Below, piece after piece: positions 60,037 through 64,000 of a stretch of DNA of 64,000 nucleotides. The position numbers were made by a program, and so were the translations under genes. Numbering within the stretch: position 1 is the first letter of the stretch; every line of letters starts with the position of its first letter. Below the pieces are notes generated by a model. The model was not told the DNA's origin, searched no databases, and worked only from the letters and a program-made list of their open reading frames with translations. The stretch comes from Variovorax paradoxus (lineage in GTDB: Bacteria; Pseudomonadota; Gammaproteobacteria; Burkholderiales; Burkholderiaceae_C): positions 78,933-142,932 of the forward strand of contig NZ_JXQQ01000044.1 of NCBI RefSeq assembly GCF_000834655.1. The letters are read 5' to 3'.

Positions 60037-60940
60037 CAGCCGCGCCCGCGCCGTGGCGGAACTGCCGCGGCGTGACGCCGATCTGCTGGCGGAAGCGACG
60101 GCTGAAGTAGTCGGCATCGCTGAAGCCGCATTGCAGCGCGATGTCGCCGATGCGGGTGCTGGACGTCAGCAGAAGTTCTTTCGCGCGCTCCAGCCGCCGC
60201 TCGGTGACGAGTTCGGTGAAGGTACGGTCGGTCTGCTTCTTGAGCAGGTGCGCGAGGTAGTTGGGCGAAAGCATCGCCGCGGCCGCCGCGTCGTTGAGCG
60301 AAATCTCTTCGCCCAGGTGCTCGCGCACGTAGCGCATCACACGCTGCAACGCATCGCGGCGCGAACTGCGGCCACTGTGGCGCGCGGCCTGTTCGAGCAA
60401 CGCGGCATCGTGCCGTTGGCAGGCCAGCGAGATGAGCTGCAGCAGGATGCCGCGGATCGCGCCCACCGCCGCGAAGCCGCGCTCGCGATTGAGCGCGGAG
60501 AGTTCGTCGAGCCAGCGCAGGATGCGCGCGAAATCCGCCTCGTCGAACGCGAAGTCGACGTACTCCTGGAACAGGAACGGCGCGAGTTCGGGATGGCGCG
60601 CGACAGGCACCTCCTCAAGGTCGAGCGGCTCGACGGCCAGTTCGGGCCAGAGAAAGCCCTGGTCGAAATTCACGATCGCGTAGCGCGCACCCACGGGATG
60701 CGGCACCACGTGCACGCGGTACGGCAGCACGAAGCTCAGGTGCCCCGCGAGAAACGGCCGCACCGCGCCGCCGATGAGCTGTTGCTCGCCGCCCTCGATG
60801 CTCACCTGGATCTGGAAATACTCGTGCCGGTGAGGACGCGCGAGCACGTCGCGCGCGCCTTCGAAGCGGATGTCGAAGTCGAGATGGTTCGCACGCTCCT
60901 GCATGCCGTAGAGGCGGGAGCTGGACTGGGGAGCCGTCAT
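60017..60940 (-). CDS. AraC-family transcriptional regulator
   Basis: The 307-residue regulator has an N-terminal cupin-like sensing domain (about 20-170, starting RPHRHEYFQIQVSIEGG) and a C-terminal double HTH (about 200-300, LNDAAAAAMLSPNYLAHLLKKQ and GDIALQCGFSDADYFSRRFR). It is divergent from the FAH-family gene across 142 nt and may regulate it. The ligand is unknown. Confidence 0.9.
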   Translation of the reverse strand: MTAPQSSSRLYGMQERANHLDFDIRFEGARDVLARPHRHEYFQIQVSIEGGEQQLIGGAVRPFLAGHLSFVLPYRVHVVPHPVGARYAIVNFDQGFLWPELAVEPLDLEEVPVARHPELAPFLFQEYVDFAFDEADFARILRWLDELSALNRERGFAAVGAIRGILLQLISLACQRHDAALLEQAARHSGRSSRRDALQRVMRYVREHLGEEISLNDAAAAAMLSPNYLAHLLKKQTDRTFTELVTERRLERAKELLLTSSTRIGDIALQCGFSDADYFSRRFRQQIGVTPRQFRHGAGAAATSSSP

Positions 60941-61082
60941 GGCGCGATGGTAACGACGGCCGGACGGCCACGAACATGTGGCTTGCGTCCTGTTTTTGCG
61001 TAGATGCGTGCGGCGGCTTGGCGATGCGCGATCACAGAATCGATCACTTGCCTTTCAGCCTCAACCAAGAAGGAGACAAACC

Positions 61083-61880
61083 ATGTCCAGCACATCCTCA
61101 CGCCGCGGCCTCCTCGCCGGCTCGGCCGCCATGGCCACGGGCGCCCTCGCCGGCTGCGCGCTGCCCGCGGGCGCCGCGCGTTCGGCGTCCACGCCCTTCG
61201 ACGTCGCCGTATCGACCGTGCCGATCGTCGGCAGCGAGCAGGTGTACCCGGTGCGCCGCATCTACTGCATCGGACGCAACTACGCCGCGCATGCGCGCGA
61301 GATGGGCTCGGACCCGACGCGCGAGCCGCCCTTCTTCTTCCAGAAGCCGGCCGATGCGATCCAGGTCGTGATGCCCGGCAAGGTGGCCGACCACCCCTAT
61401 CCCACGCTCACCAAGAACTACCACTACGAAGTCGAGCTGGTCGTCGCGCTGGCCAAGGGCGGCAAGAACATCCCGGCGGCGAGCGCGCTCGACCATGTGT
61501 ACGGCTATTCGCTCGGCCTGGACATGACGCGCCGCGACCTGCAGCGCGAGATGGGCGACCAGAAGAAGCCGTGGGAAATCGGCAAGAGCTTCGATCACTC
61601 GGCGCCCATCGGGCCGATCCATCCGGTGGCGAAGGTCGGCCATTTCGCGGACGGCGCGATCTGGCTCAAGGTGAACGGCGAGACCAAGCAGAACGCCACG
61701 CTCAAATACATGATCTGGTCGGTTGCCGAGCAGATCAGCCGCCTGTCGCAGGCCTTCGAGCTCATGCCCGGGGACATCATCTATTCGGGCACGCCCGAGA
61801 ACGTGGGGCCGGTGGTGCGCGGCGACTTGATCGAGATCCACATCGACGGCTTGCCCAACCTGTCGGTGCGGATCGTCTGA
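61083..61880 (+). CDS. Tat-exported fumarylacetoacetate hydrolase-family protein
   Basis: The 265-residue protein has the FAH C-terminal fold, which includes acylpyruvate hydrolases, decarboxylases and isomerases. Metal ligands are visible: Glu116 and Glu118 in YEVELV, and Asp147 in LGLDMTRRD. Unlike most FAH proteins it begins with a twin-arginine or lipoprotein-like signal (SRRGLLAGS, then LAGC near 22-25), so it should act outside the cytoplasm. It is divergent from the AraC gene; its stop is 12 nt from that of the TRAP receptor gene. Confidence 0.85.
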   Translation: MSSTSSRRGLLAGSAAMATGALAGCALPAGAARSASTPFDVAVSTVPIVGSEQVYPVRRIYCIGRNYAAHAREMGSDPTREPPFFFQKPADAIQVVMPGKVADHPYPTLTKNYHYEVELVVALAKGGKNIPAASALDHVYGYSLGLDMTRRDLQREMGDQKKPWEIGKSFDHSAPIGPIHPVAKVGHFADGAIWLKVNGETKQNATLKYMIWSVAEQISRLSQAFELMPGDIIYSGTPENVGPVVRGDLIEIHIDGLPNLSVRIV

Positions 61881-61892
61881 GCCAGACGGCGC

Positions 61893-62912
61893 TTACTTGC
61901 GCACTTTGTCGATCTCGGCCATCAGTTCCTTGACGGTGGCCTCGCCCACCGAGGCCGAGTACTTGTCGATGACGGGTTTGACCTTCGCGCGGAGCTTGGC
62001 CATTTCCTCGGGCGGCAGCTCGGAGACGGTCATGCCGGCCTTCTTGAGCGCATCGAGCGCGCTGTCGGCCGCGCCGCGCGATGCCGCGCGCTGGAACGCG
62101 GTCGACTCGGCCGAGGCGTCGGTGATGATTTTCTTTTCTTCCGCACTCATGCCGTCCCAGGTCTTCTTGCTGATGAGGAGCGCCTGCGGGTTGTAGATGT
62201 GGCGCGTCTGGGTGATGTACTTCTGCACCTCGGCGAACTTGGACGAGAGGATCGTCGTGTTCGGGTTCTCCTGCCCGTCGACCGCCTTCTGGTCGAGCGC
62301 GGGATAGAGCTCGGGGAACGGCAGCGGCGTGGCGTTGGCGCCCAGTGCGCTGAAGAGATCGATGTAGATCGGCGACTGGATGACGCGGATCTTCAGCCCG
62401 GCGATGTCGTCCGCCTTCGCGATCGGCCGCTTGCTGTTGGTGAGGTTGCGAAAGCCCAGGTCCCAGTAGCCCAGGCCGTGCAGGCCCTTGTCTTCGAGCT
62501 TGGCCATCAGCTTCTGGCCGAAGGGGCCGTCGGTGACGGCATCGGCTTCCTTGCCGCTGTTGAAAAGAAACGGAAAGTCGTAGGCCGCGAACTCCTTGAC
62601 CTGCGCGGAGAGGATGCCGGCGTTGAGCACCGTGATCTCGACCGTGCCGCCCTGCAATGCCGACACCGTCTGCAGGTCGCCGCCGAGCGAGCCGCCCGCG
62701 AACAGCTTCACCGTGATCTTGCCGCCCGACTTGGCCGAGACGATGTCCGCGAATTTCTGCGCGCCCTGCGCCTGCGGATGGCCGGTCTGGTTCTGGAACG
62801 CGAACTTGAGCGTGCGCTCCTTGATCTGCGCGAACGCGCCGCCGGTGGCGAACACAGTGGCCGCCGCGACGGCGGCGGCGAGCAGCAGTTTGCGGGTCGA
62901 ATGTCTCTTCAT
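61893..62912 (-). CDS. TRAP transporter substrate-binding protein (DctP type)
   Basis: This 339-residue periplasmic receptor has a signal peptide (1-28, ending AFAQ) and the DctP fold: FAFQNQTGHPQAQGAQKFAD near the mature N-terminus, and the Arg-containing GLKIRVIQSPIY segment that binds the substrate carboxylate. Length is typical. An AAGGAG box lies before the ATG. The IclR gene starts 809 nt further up on the same strand and ends 26 nt before it, so they are co-transcribed. No DctQ/DctM genes are inside the window. Confidence 0.92.
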   Translation of the reverse strand: MKRHSTRKLLLAAAVAAATVFATGGAFAQIKERTLKFAFQNQTGHPQAQGAQKFADIVSAKSGGKITVKLFAGGSLGGDLQTVSALQGGTVEITVLNAGILSAQVKEFAAYDFPFLFNSGKEADAVTDGPFGQKLMAKLEDKGLHGLGYWDLGFRNLTNSKRPIAKADDIAGLKIRVIQSPIYIDLFSALGANATPLPFPELYPALDQKAVDGQENPNTTILSSKFAEVQKYITQTRHIYNPQALLISKKTWDGMSAEEKKIITDASAESTAFQRAASRGAADSALDALKKAGMTVSELPPEEMAKLRAKVKPVIDKYSASVGEATVKELMAEIDKVRK

Positions 62913-62938
62913 GGCTTGTCTCCTTTTTGTGAGCCGAC

Positions 62939-63721
62939 CTAGGCTCTTTTCTTGAACAACGCCGATGCGCCGCTGGCACGCGCGACGTCTTCGGCGGTCT
63001 GAAGAAGCGCCGGTCCCAGCGCCTCCATCCGTTGCGGCGTCAGGCGGATCAGCGGACCCGCGATGGTGACGACGCCGATCGCCGTGCCGCCGGCGTCGAG
63101 CACCGGTGCCGCCATGGCCGTCATGCCCGGCGCGAACACTTCGTTGATCATGCTGAAGCCGCGCTGGTGTGCGGCCTTCACGTAGGCCATCACGGCCTTG
63201 ATGGAGGTGGGCGCCTTGGGGCCGTAGTCCTGCGGCGTGCCCAGCCCCTTTTTCGCGACGAGCACAGTGGCGGCGTCCTCGCTCATCGTCGAGAGCCATG
63301 CGTGGCCGGCCGCGCTGCACGAGAGGTTGACCGAAAGCCCCATGTCCGGGTCGTAGCGCAGGCCGCGCGTGGCGCCTTGCGCCTTGGCCACGAAGGTCAG
63401 CTCGTCGCCATCGACCACGGCAAGCCGCACCAGTTCGCCCGAGGTCGAGGCCAGCTGGTCGAGCAAGGGCTGGGCAATGTCGACGATGCCCGAGCGGCTC
63501 AGGAACGACAGGCTGATCGACACGAGCTTGATGGTCAGCACGTAGTGCCCGTCGCGCGGGTCCTGCCGCACGTAGCCGCAGCGGATCAGCTCCGTGAGGA
63601 GGCGATGCGACGCGCTCAGCGGAATCTCCAATTCGCCGGCCAATGTCGAGAGCGCACAGCCCTCCGGGTGTTCGGCCAGGTGTTCAAGCACCTTGAAGCT
63701 GCGTTCCAGTATCCCGCTCAT
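62939..63721 (-). CDS. IclR-family transcriptional regulator
   Basis: A 260-residue IclR protein with N-terminal winged HTH (about 1-65, ALSTLAGELEIPLSASHRLLTELI) and a C-terminal effector domain (about 80-250). It is divergent from a second TRAP receptor gene at the window edge and lies upstream of the first. An IclR-like palindrome sits between the divergent genes, so it probably controls both directions. The effector is unknown, likely an organic acid taken up by the TRAP system. Confidence 0.92.
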   Translation of the reverse strand: MSGILERSFKVLEHLAEHPEGCALSTLAGELEIPLSASHRLLTELIRCGYVRQDPRDGHYVLTIKLVSISLSFLSRSGIVDIAQPLLDQLASTSGELVRLAVVDGDELTFVAKAQGATRGLRYDPDMGLSVNLSCSAAGHAWLSTMSEDAATVLVAKKGLGTPQDYGPKAPTSIKAVMAYVKAAHQRGFSMINEVFAPGMTAMAAPVLDAGGTAIGVVTIAGPLIRLTPQRMEALGPALLQTAEDVARASGASALFKKRA

Positions 63722-63805
63722 ATCGCTCTTTCGAAATTCGTTGCACAGATGCCGGCGATCTTGCCCGGGCGGAGCGTAACAGATAGAGGGAAGGGATTTC
63801 CATAG

Positions 63806-63820
63806 TGGAAACGCTTTCCA
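63806..63820. promoter_or_regulatory. Probable IclR operator
   Basis: TGGAAA-CGC-TTTCCA is a perfect 6-bp inverted repeat with a 3-nt centre, in the divergent gap between the IclR gene and the second TRAP receptor gene. Its arms are the same as those of the IclR-type consensus TGGAAATNATTTCCA. A partial second site (ATTTCCA) lies just upstream near 63796. Confidence 0.65.
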
Positions 63821-63876
63821 ACCAAATCTATGATCGCGCCCAGTCCGGTTTTTCCATCTCTTCCTGAGGACCCCTC

Positions 63877-64000
63877 GTGAAACTTCTTCGTACGCTTGCC
63901 ATCGCCAGCTTCTGCGTCGGTCTTGCCGCCCCGTCGTGGGCGCAGCAGGAGCGCGTGATCCGCTTCGGCCACCTGAACAACGCCGACCACCCCGTGAGCT
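63877..64000 (+). CDS. TRAP transporter substrate-binding protein, partial (cut by window end)
   Basis: The first 41 residues are visible. A GTG start with GAGGA about 8 nt upstream leads into a signal peptide (about 1-22, ending SWAQ) and the mature DctP N-terminus (RVIRFGHLNNADHPVS). It is divergent from the IclR gene and probably controlled by it. Two different TRAP receptors around one regulator suggest a membrane-component operon just beyond the window. Confidence 0.75.
   Translation, partial: MKLLRTLAIASFCVGLAAPSWAQQERVIRFGHLNNADHPVS

Overview
The window is high-GC bacterial chromosome, almost fully coding. Gene families, codon use and content (a PhaM-type PHA granule protein, a Bug/TctC solute receptor, TRAP receptors, many LysE exporters, a pgaABCD operon, Rep next to PldA) point to a betaproteobacterium of the Burkholderiales. 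A Comamonadaceae member such as Variovorax fits best; the genus is an inference. No rRNA, tRNA, CRISPR array, phage or transposase gene was seen.

Layout. 0.1-3.6 kb: DadA-type D-amino acid dehydrogenase, a FIST sensory protein and a PhaM-like protein. 3.6-13.6 kb: an amino-acid-handling block. It has a MocR-type regulator over a divergent inverted repeat, three LysE-family exporters, an EamA exporter, a PLP aminotransferase, a GST, a PhzF-like isomerase, a glyoxalase-like protein, a threonine-dehydratase-like enzyme and a creatininase-like amidase. 13.6-20.4 kb: pgaABCD for poly-beta-1,6-N-acetylglucosamine (biofilm) synthesis and export, behind an AT-rich leader. 20.5-28.4 kb: an SDR lacking its catalytic Tyr/Lys, a long structured repeat, a LysR/oxidoreductase divergent pair, a CLC channel, GNAT, a sorbosone-dehydrogenase-like lipoprotein and AlaX. 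28.4-34.1 kb: a DsbD/ScsB-like reductase, redoxin, a citrate-type MFS carrier and hemE.

34.1-48.4 kb: an AT-rich gap with two DnaA-box matches, then priA, small envelope proteins, rep-lipoprotein-pldA coupled by ATGA overlaps, nadE, a coniferyl-type aldehyde dehydrogenase, a secreted alpha/beta hydrolase and a LuxR protein with degenerate HD-GYP repeats. 48.4-60 kb is the most interesting part. It holds two copies of a structured repeat, then dipZ, a sensor kinase and ohr. An M81 peptidase, a Bug receptor and a LysR regulator separate the kinase from an OmpR-type response regulator. Next comes a three-gene unit: a DipZ-like thioredoxin, an unlisted 42-residue ORF and a Tat-exported hydrolase. 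ohr and the thioredoxin unit share a three-block upstream architecture with nearly identical spacing, and a weaker copy precedes the response regulator. This suggests an undescribed thiol/peroxide-stress regulon. 60-64 kb: AraC, an FAH-family enzyme, and an IclR regulator with two TRAP receptors around a palindromic operator.
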